DNA from: a virus
Virus record (IMG/VR): IMGVR_UViG_3300029267_002119
Location: 1-64,000 of that record
Reading direction: 5' to 3' (one strand)
DNA: 64,000 nucleotides
Shown in pieces: positions 50,316 to 58,956 of the stretch (position 1 is its first letter; every line of letters begins with the position of its first letter). A model generated the notes under the pieces. The model did not search any database and was not told where the DNA came from. It worked only from the letters and a program-made list of their open reading frames with translations. Made by a program: the position numbers and the translations under genes.

Positions 50316-51719
50316 CTAGACCCCGGAGATCCGGGAGACGATCCGCATGTTCATGTTGGGGTACGTGCCGGTCAGGTCGGCCCAGGCGTCCCAGTAGAAC
50401 TGGTAGCTGCTGCCTGCCGGGGTTGTCGCGAGCTGCTCGTTGCCGTCATCCCCGTCGCCCTGGGTCATCGGCGACCACTCGTCGCCATCGACCGAGTACT
50501 CGCCGAAGATGTCCACCGGCCGCGAACTGGCATCTCTGACGTCGTAGTCGATCACGACGCGACCGTCCCACGGTTGCGCGACGCCAGTAATCGAAGTCGT
50601 CGGCTGGAGGTTCGTGAACGTCCGCAGCGCGCCAAACCGCTCATCGGGCGGCATGACCCGATGGGAGAATGTCGTTCGGACGTTGATCTCCGACACGCCA
50701 TCCCACGTAGCCAGCTGGGTGGTGGAGCTACTGTGAATCAGGATGTTCTGAACCTCGTTGACCCGTCGCCGGTCGTCCTGGTAGAGCGTGAAGCCGCCGT
50801 CCGAGATGCCCTGGATGGCCGAGGGTAGCAGGCTGGTCGTCACGTCCGTGAAGGCGAAGACTGGGAAGGCCGCCGCGTCCGTCTTGACGAGCTTCGAGCC
50901 AAGCGCGGCCGAGTAGAGGATGCACAACTCATCGACCCTGTTGACGAAGAGCAGCGCAGGTGGCGTGTCCGGTACGATCGTGAGCGATCCCAAGCTCGGG
51001 ATGCCGGTAGCCGAGAGCTTGGTCCACGAGGGCGGGGCGGTTGGCGCTGTCGGCTGCCACGCGGTGTCGAGCTGGTAGAGGGACAGGGCTGTCCCAGGCT
51101 TCAGGACGTAGAGGTTGTTGTTCCAGAACGCGAACGAGCCGACGGGCACCTCTGGACCGTCGAGGTTGCCGTCGTCCCCGTCATCGAAGGCGGCCGACAT
51201 CGTGTTGGTGATCGGGTTGTAGTAGGCGATCCCGCTCGCCGTGGCGTACCACATGACCTGTCGCCAGGCGATCGAGGCGCAGCCCTCCGAGACCGTGGGC
51301 TGCACAGGGGCGCCGAGTGCCACCGGCGCGTCCCACGTCGAGCCATCGGCCGTCCGCTTCACGATCAGACCATCCACGCTGGCGGAGTTCTGCCGCCACA
51401 CGCTCATCACGAGGTAGTCTTGGACGACCTCCAGGCTGATCGGAACGACGGTTCCCGACACAGGAGGGAAAGCGGCCGATGGAACGTCGGACCACGAGCC
51501 GCTCTGGTATACCGCGACACGGGCCTCGCCTGACGAGTGGATGTAGAGCAGGTAGGGATCGCCGTTGTAGACGGCGATGTTGTTCCTGGTACGCCCCGGA
51601 AACACCGTCGTCGTGAGCGCTCCGGGAATCGCGATTCCAACGTCGGCCACGACGTTGTTGATGGTGTCGATCGTGACGACCGTGCTGGTGTCTCGCCTGA
51701 ACGCTAGCGCCTTCGCCAT
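50316..51719 (-). CDS. Beta-propeller-like tail protein, 467 aa
   Basis: Repeated strand-turn blocks (NNIAVYNGDPYLLYIHSSGE, FAFWNNNLYVLKPGTALSLY, GFTLYQDDRRRVNEVQNILI) suggest a propeller, like the two proteins at 21972 and 23546 but more distant. The C-terminal domain (AGSSYQFYWDAWADLTGTY) parallels the TTYT-WDFF domain of those. Could be the first receptor-binding protein downstream of the baseplate genes. Confidence 0.6.
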   Translation of the reverse strand: MAKALAFRRDTSTVVTIDTINNVVADVGIAIPGALTTTVFPGRTRNNIAVYNGDPYLLYIHSSGEARVAVYQSGSWSDVPSAAFPPVSGTVVPISLEVVQDYLVMSVWRQNSASVDGLIVKRTADGSTWDAPVALGAPVQPTVSEGCASIAWRQVMWYATASGIAYYNPITNTMSAAFDDGDDGNLDGPEVPVGSFAFWNNNLYVLKPGTALSLYQLDTAWQPTAPTAPPSWTKLSATGIPSLGSLTIVPDTPPALLFVNRVDELCILYSAALGSKLVKTDAAAFPVFAFTDVTTSLLPSAIQGISDGGFTLYQDDRRRVNEVQNILIHSSSTTQLATWDGVSEINVRTTFSHRVMPPDERFGALRTFTNLQPTTSITGVAQPWDGRVVIDYDVRDASSRPVDIFGEYSVDGDEWSPMTQGDGDDGNEQLATTPAGSSYQFYWDAWADLTGTYPNMNMRIVSRISGV

Positions 51720-51917
51720 CTAGCTCTTCCTCTCCGCGAGAGCGCCGAGCAGGTCAACTGCGCTCTCTTCGTAGAGCGTCTCGTAGATCACCTTGCGCCT
51801 GAGCGCCTGGTATTCATCTTCGCTGAGATCGAGAATCGTCTTTGCGAGCCAGCTCGTTGACACGAATGGGGCAACTCGCTTGGCGTATTCCATCCTCGCC
51901 ATCGTCAGCTCGCTCAT
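51720..51917 (-). CDS. Small helical protein, 65 aa
   Basis: The start is ATG 51917, overlapping the upstream stop (ATGA); the frame upstream of it is a shadow. Helical and charged (TILDLSEDEYQALRRKVIYE). Its location between the gpI-like baseplate gene and a fibre gene suggests a connector or chaperone. Confidence 0.5.
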   Translation of the reverse strand: MSELTMARMEYAKRVAPFVSTSWLAKTILDLSEDEYQALRRKVIYETLYEESAVDLLGALAERKS

Positions 51918-52843
51918 ACCGTGTCCGCCACGACAGCGCCGGTCCACGTCTGGCTGGCTGCGGTCAACATCGCGACGATTGGGCCATTCATCCACATTCC
52001 GGCGGCGTGGTCGCCAGCCTCGATGCTCTGTGTCCACGTCTGACTCGACCCGCGTAGGCCGTCGAACACGATCCTGTCGATCTCCACGTAGATCGGCTTA
52101 AACCGCAGCAGCCGCTCGGCCAGACGCGCGGCCACATCGGGGTCGAAGTCCTGCGAAGGGTCATCTGTCGGATAGAAGATCAGCCGCAGGAAGTGGGACC
52201 GCTTCTCGTCCTTGACACCCAGGTACTTGGGCCACAGCGCGAAGCGGTCGTCGTACTCCGCGTCGAGGGGCACCACGTCGGTGACCTCGCTGTTGTAGTA
52301 CGGGATAAACACGGTCGGGTCGACCGGGGTCAGTGCGGCGCTGGGGTCGGCGCTCTCGGCCCAGAGCGGAATGATCTCGACCAGGAGATCCTCGAAGGCA
52401 GCGAGGATCGTGTAGCCCAGGTCGGTTCCCTTGTGCAGGAACAGCTGGGGAGCGTTGAGCACCTCCGAGCGCTGAAGCCGCTCGTTCTTCGTGGGATCGA
52501 GCGTGATCCCCACGTTGTAGGCCAGCATCGGCAGCTGGTCGATCGGACAGGTGACCGCGTCCCACAAGCTCGGGAAGATCGCCCACTTGGCGAGCAGCTC
52601 GTTCAGGAGCGGCTTGACGGCCTCAATGATCCCCCGGAGCGGCTCTGGAACGTCGCTGCCGAGCCCGTCCTCATCCCGCGTGTCGTCGGGGAGGATCCGC
52701 CAGGTGACCTCCTCGGCCCAGTCGCCTCGGCCGAACCCAGCATTGACCGAGTACGGGCCGCCGCCGGGGACGCTGAACAAGGCGCCGCCGTGCGGATGCC
52801 CGAAGGGGTTGTGGCCGTAACCGATTCTCGACGGCTTGCCCAT
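51914..52843 (-). CDS. P2 gpI-like baseplate/tail protein
   Basis: 309 aa. The segment FPSLWDAVTCPIDQLPMLAY and then NVGITLDPTKNERLQRSEVL, HKGTDLGYTILAAFEDLL is characteristic of phage tail protein I (P2 gpI), which joins the baseplate wedge to the fibres. The C-terminal 40 residues (SSQTWTQSIEAGDHAAGMW) have a Trp-containing repeat with SQTWTGAVV, which may be the fibre dock. The order J-like, then an accessory gene, then I-like matches P2-type modules. Confidence 0.72.
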   Translation of the reverse strand: MGKPSRIGYGHNPFGHPHGGALFSVPGGGPYSVNAGFGRGDWAEEVTWRILPDDTRDEDGLGSDVPEPLRGIIEAVKPLLNELLAKWAIFPSLWDAVTCPIDQLPMLAYNVGITLDPTKNERLQRSEVLNAPQLFLHKGTDLGYTILAAFEDLLVEIIPLWAESADPSAALTPVDPTVFIPYYNSEVTDVVPLDAEYDDRFALWPKYLGVKDEKRSHFLRLIFYPTDDPSQDFDPDVAARLAERLLRFKPIYVEIDRIVFDGLRGSSQTWTQSIEAGDHAAGMWMNGPIVAMLTAASQTWTGAVVADTV

Positions 52844-52845
52844 GA

Positions 52846-53829
52846 CTAGACGTTGATCCTCCGATGCGCCACGAAGACCTCACCAACCCCGGTTGGCGTC
52901 ACGAGTGTGACAAAGCCGGTGCCGGTATCGAGGGTGTAGTCGTCAGGCTCGACCAGGATGGCACCGCCACGGAACAGGTCCACAGCGTCCAGCACAGGGG
53001 CGGTCACCAGCATGTCGAGCAGTGCCGTGGCCGGGGCTGGCTTGAGCACGAGCGTCGAGAGGTGCGAGTGTCCCAGCGTGAGCGAGATCGGGTCACGGGT
53101 CTCGCGCAGGAGCACGAAGCGCTCGCTGCCGTGCACCGTGGGGATGACGAGCGTGACGATCCCGGTTCCCAGGTTGATCGTGTAGTCGTCCGGTGCGGCG
53201 AGAAGCTGGCCGTTCCGGTAGACCTCCACCTTGATCAGGTCTGGGGCAGTGATGCCCGCATCGAGCGTCGAGACCCCGGCCGATGGCGGCTGGATGATCA
53301 GCGCTGGCTCGTGCTGGTGGATCGGCGTGATGGTGGAGGGAAACAGGCCGCCACCGAACAACTCCCCCTCCTGGCCGTCCTTGAGGCTCAGGCCATTCTG
53401 GAAGTAGAGCTTGTCGCCCACCCGGGCGCAGAACAGTCGAAGATCCGGCAGCCGAGAGCCCTCTAGGAAGATCCGGTTGCTCCGGTAGAGCGTCAGCTCC
53501 GTCCTGGCCCTGAGCGCGCGCGGGAGGAGGAAGAACAGCACCTCCCCGTCTTGCATCTCGACCGAGGCCCCGCCTGCGATGTAAGCCTTGAAGGCGTCGG
53601 AGAATCCGGTGACATCGATGTCCTCGGTCCAGTAGACCAGGCCATTCGGCGGCGCCCCGGCGACGTCCCAGCCGACCGAGCCAGTGGAGAGGAACTGGAG
53701 CTGACTGTTCTCGGCGTTGCTGTAACCGATGGAGTCCAAGGCCAGCGACCCGTCGCGGGACGTCTCGTAGTAGGGCTCCTCGAACTCCGAGGGAACCGGG
53801 ATCGAAAGACGCGGGGTGAGATCGGCCAT
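52846..53829 (-). CDS. Baseplate-fibre adaptor candidate with two tandem beta repeats, 327 aa
   Basis: Lies between the J-like and I-like genes. The C-terminal half carries two copies of a short beta domain (VEVYRNGQLLAAPDDYTINL and VDLFRGGAILVEPDDYTLDT, each followed by GTGxVTLVxPT), a pattern often seen in tail-fibre anchor proteins. The N-terminal part is unique. Proposed role: wedge-to-fibre adaptor. Confidence 0.6.
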   Translation of the reverse strand: MADLTPRLSIPVPSEFEEPYYETSRDGSLALDSIGYSNAENSQLQFLSTGSVGWDVAGAPPNGLVYWTEDIDVTGFSDAFKAYIAGGASVEMQDGEVLFFLLPRALRARTELTLYRSNRIFLEGSRLPDLRLFCARVGDKLYFQNGLSLKDGQEGELFGGGLFPSTITPIHQHEPALIIQPPSAGVSTLDAGITAPDLIKVEVYRNGQLLAAPDDYTINLGTGIVTLVIPTVHGSERFVLLRETRDPISLTLGHSHLSTLVLKPAPATALLDMLVTAPVLDAVDLFRGGAILVEPDDYTLDTGTGFVTLVTPTGVGEVFVAHRRINV

Positions 53830-53839
53830 CTCGATTCTC

Positions 53840-55456
53840 CTACTGCACCGTGACCGCTGGGATCGCGCCCATCGTGATCACCTCGAAGTCCTCGATCTCC
53901 AGATCGCCGAAGCCGTTGACGCGGCCGAGCGACTCGGTATCGCCGGTGATAGCAGCATGGCTCCAGCTCACCCCGGTGATGCCGTTGATCAGCTGGTAGA
54001 TGTCGCTGATGCGAATCGACTCCCCGTAGGCCCTGCCCAGAAGCTCGTCCTCTAGCTGTGACCGTACCTCGGCAAGCACGGTCTCCTTCTGCTCCTGGCT
54101 GCTGTAGTCTTCGGTCGTCGTGATCGAGACCGTCAGATCGACCGAGAGGAGGTTGACCGACCCGTCGGTGACGTGGACCTTCGCCGTGCTGACCGCCTTC
54201 TCGTCGAGGAAGACTTCTAGCGCCTGGGCCAGCCCGACCGGAGCAGTCACGTAGCGCCCAACGTCGTCCTCCGCGAGGATCTGGGCCAGGATGATCTCCG
54301 CCTGCCCGTTCGACGCCAGGACCCGGTTCCAGTAGTTGTAGAGCCGGTCGATTGTGTCCTGTGGGACCCCCGCATTCGCCATCTCCTCGAGGATCGTGAG
54401 GGCCTCGGCGTCCTGCTCGACACTCCTGGGTGTGGTCGCGCGGCCGATCGCCACGCTGCCCCACGTCGGGTCGGAGAAGGAGTTGATCCATCCGTCCAGG
54501 TCCACCTGGGTGACGGCTCGCTGGGCCGTCTGGAAGACCAGGGGCGCGTTCACCTTGATCGCGTCGATCGTCTCCCGGTCAGACCCGGGCGTGGAGGGCT
54601 CGTCGTGGACCAGGATCGGCTCGATCAGGGTCGTACCGGCCACGACCGGCTCCATGAAGGCCGTCACCGTGTTCGCGGCCACGGAACCGCCGGTACCGCT
54701 CGTCACAAAGAACTTGAAGCGCAGCTCGGCGTCCTTCAGTGGAATGTTTCCGGCCACACCATCGCCCATCACCGCGCGGGGCGGCGAGAAGCCGTACTGG
54801 AACTCGAACTGGTTGGTCTGCTCGAACTCCATGAAGCGGTTCTCGTCCCACTCGACAGCCGACACGAAGAGCTGCGGGCTGTCCTGAGCGATCGAGAACC
54901 CATCCGGGACGTTGGTGATCTGGAAGATCTGGGCGGGCTCGCCGGTGGAGACGAAGACCGACTCGAGCGACTCGCCCTGCCTGGCGTCGAACTCCTTGGG
55001 ACCCGACTCCCCGACATCGAAGATGGTCTCGTCCACGACCTCGAAGATCAAGCCGCTCGGCCCCTGGAGCTTACGTCCCTTCTCGATCGTAAACCGGCTC
55101 GGGGCTGGGGCAGCTAACGTCATCGTGATCCGCACGGCAGGTGGAACGGCCGCCGCAGGCTTGTAGCCCAGCTGGCGGGCGATTGTGACGGCCGCAGCTC
55201 GCAGACGCACGTCGCGCAGGTTGGTGTCGTCCGCCTGCCGGTCCCCGTACCAGTTCATCGTCGAGAGTCCGAAGGCGAACATCTCGATCAGCTCGATGCC
55301 CTTCTCGGACGCGACGATGTTGGAGGAAACTTCGGGGCCGAAGCGGAGCTGGAGGAACGAGATGATCTCGTCTCGGTTGGTCTCGAAGTCCTTGCCAAAT
55401 AAACCCGATCTGACGAGATCCCGTGCGGTCGTACTCAGCGAAATGCCGTTGCTCAT
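53840..55456 (-). CDS. Baseplate wedge protein, gp6/J-like
   Basis: 538 aa. Typical Baseplate_J composition: NIVASEKGIELIEMFAFGLS near residue 50, GYKPAAAVPPAV, and the late segment FLDEKAVSTAKVHVTD, LTVSITTTEDYSSQEQKETV, ITGVSWSHA. T4 gp6 and P2 J form the ring that joins neighbouring wedges in contractile tails. The ATG overlaps the TGA of the gp25-like gene. This is the longest wedge gene of the module. Confidence 0.83.
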   Translation of the reverse strand: MSNGISLSTTARDLVRSGLFGKDFETNRDEIISFLQLRFGPEVSSNIVASEKGIELIEMFAFGLSTMNWYGDRQADDTNLRDVRLRAAAVTIARQLGYKPAAAVPPAVRITMTLAAPAPSRFTIEKGRKLQGPSGLIFEVVDETIFDVGESGPKEFDARQGESLESVFVSTGEPAQIFQITNVPDGFSIAQDSPQLFVSAVEWDENRFMEFEQTNQFEFQYGFSPPRAVMGDGVAGNIPLKDAELRFKFFVTSGTGGSVAANTVTAFMEPVVAGTTLIEPILVHDEPSTPGSDRETIDAIKVNAPLVFQTAQRAVTQVDLDGWINSFSDPTWGSVAIGRATTPRSVEQDAEALTILEEMANAGVPQDTIDRLYNYWNRVLASNGQAEIILAQILAEDDVGRYVTAPVGLAQALEVFLDEKAVSTAKVHVTDGSVNLLSVDLTVSITTTEDYSSQEQKETVLAEVRSQLEDELLGRAYGESIRISDIYQLINGITGVSWSHAAITGDTESLGRVNGFGDLEIEDFEVITMGAIPAVTVQ

Positions 55457-55836
55457 CAGCGCGCCCCCGCCGCGTCAAATGGAACCTGCGTCCGTCGAGC
55501 GTCGCCGATCGACCCACGCTGGCGCCAGATGACTTCGAGCACGATTCTACTCTCCTCGGTCCTAACGAGAATCTCGTCCACCACAACACGGGGCTCCCAC
55601 TGCTCGATCGCCCGCCGCGCCTCGACCTTCGCCCGGAGAGCCGTGGCCCGAGACACGTTGGAGAACAGGAGTCGCTTGAGCCCGGAGCCGAACAACGGCC
55701 GACGAACACGCTCACCGATCCCGGTCTTGAGGATCGTGTTGATCGACACTCCCAGGAGGTCGATGTCTGTGGCCGCCTCCGGGTAGCCTCGGGAGGTGAA
55801 CCTGATTGGCCCGTAGAGCCCTTTGATCGTGGCCAT
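55456..55836 (-). CDS. gp25-like baseplate wedge protein (GPW/gp25 family)
   Basis: 126 aa. LLGVSINTILKTGIGERVRR, then PLFGSGLKRLLFSN and AIEQWEPRVVVDEI give the family pattern GERV-RP-FG...EPRV. gp25 is the most conserved sheath-initiating wedge component. ATG shares bases with the previous stop. Position between spike and J-like genes fits the T4/P2 order. Confidence 0.87.
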   Translation of the reverse strand: MATIKGLYGPIRFTSRGYPEAATDIDLLGVSINTILKTGIGERVRRPLFGSGLKRLLFSNVSRATALRAKVEARRAIEQWEPRVVVDEILVRTEESRIVLEVIWRQRGSIGDARRTQVPFDAAGAR

Positions 55837-57128
55837 CAGTTCCCCCTCAGCGCGTCGGTAGCCATGAGGTTCGGTATGACCGGCTGGATCGGCTTGCCAG
55901 TCGGCGCACCGCTGAAGCCGAGCAGATGCGTGTGGTTCTCGGCCCAGACCAAGAACCGCTCATCGACGAGCCGGTACTTGACCCCGTTCGCGCCCACGAA
56001 GCAGGTCGAGGACCCGAGGGCCGAGATCAGCTCGACCCCTGCGCCAGTCACCCGCCACGGGCCTGTGGACGTGTGGATCGAGCCCCCATCCTGCGACGTC
56101 TTGGCCCCGGCGAACGTCTCATTCGCGACCCCGCCGCCTGTGATCTGGGTCGGCGCTGACCCCGTGCTCTGCATCGTCAGACCGTTACCGGCGAGCGTCA
56201 GGAGACCGGCGGCCGTCACGGTCGCAGCCCCGCCAGCCGTGACGTTCGCGGTCGTTCCGGCCACCACGTTCACCAGCGCGGCTGCATTGACGTTCACGCC
56301 GGTCGGACCCATGTTGACGATGTTCCCGTTCGCGTCCTGCACGTTGATCGAGGCAGGCGAGTCGAAGAACTCGGCCTTCTGCTGGCCGGTCGTCTGCACG
56401 GTGATCTTGCTGGGGTTCGTCTCGATCTTGATCGTGTTCCCGTTCGCGAGCTGGAGGACGATGTTGTCCTGGGCGTCGCTGATCTTGATGAAGTGGTCGT
56501 TCGCGGACCTGTGCTCGATCGCCTCCTGGCCGGAGATGTCGATCCAACTGGACTGACGCCCCCCGAACGACGCGATAACGATCTGCTCCTCCCCGCTCTT
56601 GTCGGAGAGGGTCATCTGGTGGTGCTTCTCGGCCTCGGTTCCCGCCTCTCCCTGGGCGCCGGTCCAGACCTGGACCTTCTGCTCGCCAGCCTTGTCCTCG
56701 AACAGGAGTCCGAGACCCGCCTTCGTCTTGATACCGCGCTTCGTGGGCTCGCCGCCCTCGGTCGCGAACTCCTTCGGCACCTGGGCGCCGTTCGCGCCCT
56801 TGTCCTGGTCCCTGTTCCCCCACCAGGACCCGGAGAACCTCGGCACACGGAGGTCGCCGTAGTCGAACCAGACCCAGACCTTGTCGTCCTTGTTCGGGGG
56901 GAAGAAGATACCCTTGTCCGGCCCAGCGAAGTCCGAGCTGGGGTAGGCCCAGATACTCAGCTCACCCTTGCGGCCGGTCACCGACTCGCAGCTGACCCTG
57001 ACTCGGCCCTGGCCCTGCGGATCCTCGTTGTCGACGACGGTCCCCTGATACTTCGAGTAGTGCCTGCCTGTGACGTACTCCAGGCCGCGATCTCGGATGT
57101 TCTTCACGAATCGGAAGAAGGGACTCAT
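55836..57128 (-). CDS. Baseplate spike protein, gp5/VgrG-like
   Basis: 430 aa. YQGTVVDNEDPQGQGRVRVS and WAYPSSDFAGPDKGIFFPP form an OB-fold like the N-terminal domain of T4 gp5 and VgrG, and WVWFDYGDLRVPRFSGSWWG is the typical gp5-C entry. From about residue 220, short repeats (TIKIETNPSKITVQTTGQQ; VNVNAAALVNVVAGTTANVT) would make the triple-stranded beta-helix needle. There is no lysozyme domain between them, unlike T4. ATG at 57128 shares its first base with the preceding stop. Confidence 0.83.
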   Translation of the reverse strand: MSPFFRFVKNIRDRGLEYVTGRHYSKYQGTVVDNEDPQGQGRVRVSCESVTGRKGELSIWAYPSSDFAGPDKGIFFPPNKDDKVWVWFDYGDLRVPRFSGSWWGNRDQDKGANGAQVPKEFATEGGEPTKRGIKTKAGLGLLFEDKAGEQKVQVWTGAQGEAGTEAEKHHQMTLSDKSGEEQIVIASFGGRQSSWIDISGQEAIEHRSANDHFIKISDAQDNIVLQLANGNTIKIETNPSKITVQTTGQQKAEFFDSPASINVQDANGNIVNMGPTGVNVNAAALVNVVAGTTANVTAGGAATVTAAGLLTLAGNGLTMQSTGSAPTQITGGGVANETFAGAKTSQDGGSIHTSTGPWRVTGAGVELISALGSSTCFVGANGVKYRLVDERFLVWAENHTHLLGFSGAPTGKPIQPVIPNLMATDALRGN

Positions 57129-58648
57129 CAGCTGTCGACCCTTTCCTGCGGCTCCGGGTCTACAGCCTCGCCCCCGCCCTCCCTCGTGGGAGGATCCTGC
57201 CCGCCCGTGATCGGAACCTTCCCTGTTCCGGTGTTCTTGTCACCGCTCGAGGACTCTCGTTTCAGCTTCAGATCAGTGGAGTAGCCGTCCATCCCGATCC
57301 GGTGCGTCACCTCGATGATCCGGTAGGCACCGCTGAACGTCTCGCTACCGCACAGCACGCGCACGATCATCATCGGCACCAGATCCGGGTGACCGAGGAC
57401 CGTGGCCGTTGCCTCCGTGTTCATCCAGGTGTTCCCGTCCCGGACAGGCTTTTTGGCGTGCTCATCGCGGTTCGGGATAGCATTAGAGTTTGATTTGTGC
57501 GTACCGACCGTGTTCCCCGTCATGGCCGGATTCGGGGTAACCGCTGTCCCCTGCTGATCTACCTGGTAGGTGGTTCCATCTGCGTTCCTCGCACCGGCCG
57601 CATTCAGCTGGCCGGTGTGCTCCTCGTCCGCCATGTCTAGTGGATCGAGCACCAGTGTAGTGACCTCTCCCGTATCCGGGTCGGCGTACGAGTGCGTCAT
57701 GCCTCGACCGGCCGGAGTCGAGAACAAGGTCTCCAGCGCCCTCGTCGAGAACGCCTCCATCGGGATGTCGCGGTCGTTCTCGGGCGCCTGCATGAACAGC
57801 AGGTTGTAGGACGCGTCCACCTTCTTGATCGTGTTCATGTCGCCCACGATCACCTTGTCACCGAGCACGAAGAACGAGCAGCGGTTCGTATCGCACAGCT
57901 CCTTGAAGAAGAGCCAGTCACTAGAGTTCTGCTCGAGTACCTCCGGCTCCTCCTTGTTGAGCGGCCTCTGTTGGCGGAGCGGCGAGTCAGCGCCGACCTG
58001 CGATACATCCAGCTCCAGGTTGGTCTTCCTGGCGAGGTGTTCGAGAACGGCTAGATCGGTAGCGAACGTCCCGTTCTCCTCAGCCCTAGCAGCAGCTCCC
58101 GAGTTCCTCGCGTAGCTTGTCTTCGCCTGCCTGGCAATTCCGCTGCCGCTGAGGAGGTCCGTGCCGTGGATTGTCACCCGAATGTCGGTGCCCGACATAT
58201 CGAGACCCGGCTTCGTGATCATGAAGATGTGCTTGTCGCTGGTGAGCTTCTTCGCGGTGGGCGTGCTCGGCAGCCAGCCCCACTCGATCACCATGACGCC
58301 GTTCCTCTGGATCGCGCGGTCATCGACGATCTTGACCGCGTCGGCGAACGGCGGCTCGAGCGTCACCGTCGCCTCGGCGAAGCCGCCGCCCTCGAGCCTG
58401 ATCTCGATCGATGGGGAAAAGCTCCGCAGCCAACTGCTGTAGTCGAACTCGAGCGTGATGTCACCGCTGCTCGTCTGGCCCTTGGACTCCTCAATGGGCT
58501 GACGCTCGTTGTTGCCAACCTGCTCGCCATCGACGTTGACGTTCCCCTCGAGCTGCTCCACGGTGAGGAACTTCAACGTGAAGAACGGCGCGAAGAAGTC
58601 ACCTGTACCTTCGGCGCCGGAAAGCGGGTTGTAGCGCCCGTCGCCCAC
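57128..58648 (-). CDS. Baseplate hub protein, gp27/phage late control D-like
   Basis: 506 aa. Order and content match the gp27/D type: SFSPSIEIRLEGGGFAEATV at the start, WGWLPSTP, then DLAVLEHLARKTNLELDVSQ and FKELCDTNRCSFFVLGD, with a late VRVLCGSETFSGAYRIIEVT and HRIGMDGYSTDLKLKRESSS. The hub trimer carries the spike. Located just upstream of the spike gene and coupled to it. Confidence 0.78.
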   Translation of the reverse strand: MGDGRYNPLSGAEGTGDFFAPFFTLKFLTVEQLEGNVNVDGEQVGNNERQPIEESKGQTSSGDITLEFDYSSWLRSFSPSIEIRLEGGGFAEATVTLEPPFADAVKIVDDRAIQRNGVMVIEWGWLPSTPTAKKLTSDKHIFMITKPGLDMSGTDIRVTIHGTDLLSGSGIARQAKTSYARNSGAAARAEENGTFATDLAVLEHLARKTNLELDVSQVGADSPLRQQRPLNKEEPEVLEQNSSDWLFFKELCDTNRCSFFVLGDKVIVGDMNTIKKVDASYNLLFMQAPENDRDIPMEAFSTRALETLFSTPAGRGMTHSYADPDTGEVTTLVLDPLDMADEEHTGQLNAAGARNADGTTYQVDQQGTAVTPNPAMTGNTVGTHKSNSNAIPNRDEHAKKPVRDGNTWMNTEATATVLGHPDLVPMMIVRVLCGSETFSGAYRIIEVTHRIGMDGYSTDLKLKRESSSGDKNTGTGKVPITGGQDPPTREGGGEAVDPEPQERVDS

Positions 58649-58956
58649 TAGAGGAAGCCCCTCTCACTGAGACTGAGCCTGGTCGGAACCTGGATACGGA
58701 GGCCGGGAAGGAAGTCGTTCGGCCAGAGCCGCATGTCGTTGCGGAGCATGATGAGGTGGCCGGTCGCGTCGTCGCCCAGCTCCTCGTCAGCCAGGCTGTC
58801 TGGGCGGTCGAGGTAGTGGACGACGTACTCGTGGTCGTCCGAGTGAGGGTTGAGGGCCGGTGGGCGCGTCTTGTCCCACCAGATCACCTCCTCGTACTTG
58901 ACGAGCGTCGAAAAACGCAGCGGACCCTTTGGGTTTCGTCTGATCGGACTCGCCAT
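58648..58956 (-). CDS. LysM/gp53-like small baseplate protein, 102 aa
   Basis: YEEVIWWDKTRPPALNPHS, then EYVVHYLDRPDSLADEELGD and WPNDFLPGLRIQVPTRLSL have the shape of a short LysM-like or T4 gp53/P2 gpX-type domain: leading beta strand, D-x-L segment, and a terminal -PG-x-x-I-xVP motif. Such proteins cap the hub or bind the sheath-baseplate edge. The gene lies between tape measure and hub, the usual place. Confidence 0.6.
   Translation of the reverse strand: MASPIRRNPKGPLRFSTLVKYEEVIWWDKTRPPALNPHSDDHEYVVHYLDRPDSLADEELGDDATGHLIMLRNDMRLWPNDFLPGLRIQVPTRLSLSERGFL

Noticed and set aside
10923-51719. Diversity-generating retroelement for the adhesins
   Set aside because: No reverse transcriptase motif (such as YxDD) and no template/variable repeat pair was noticed in the window.
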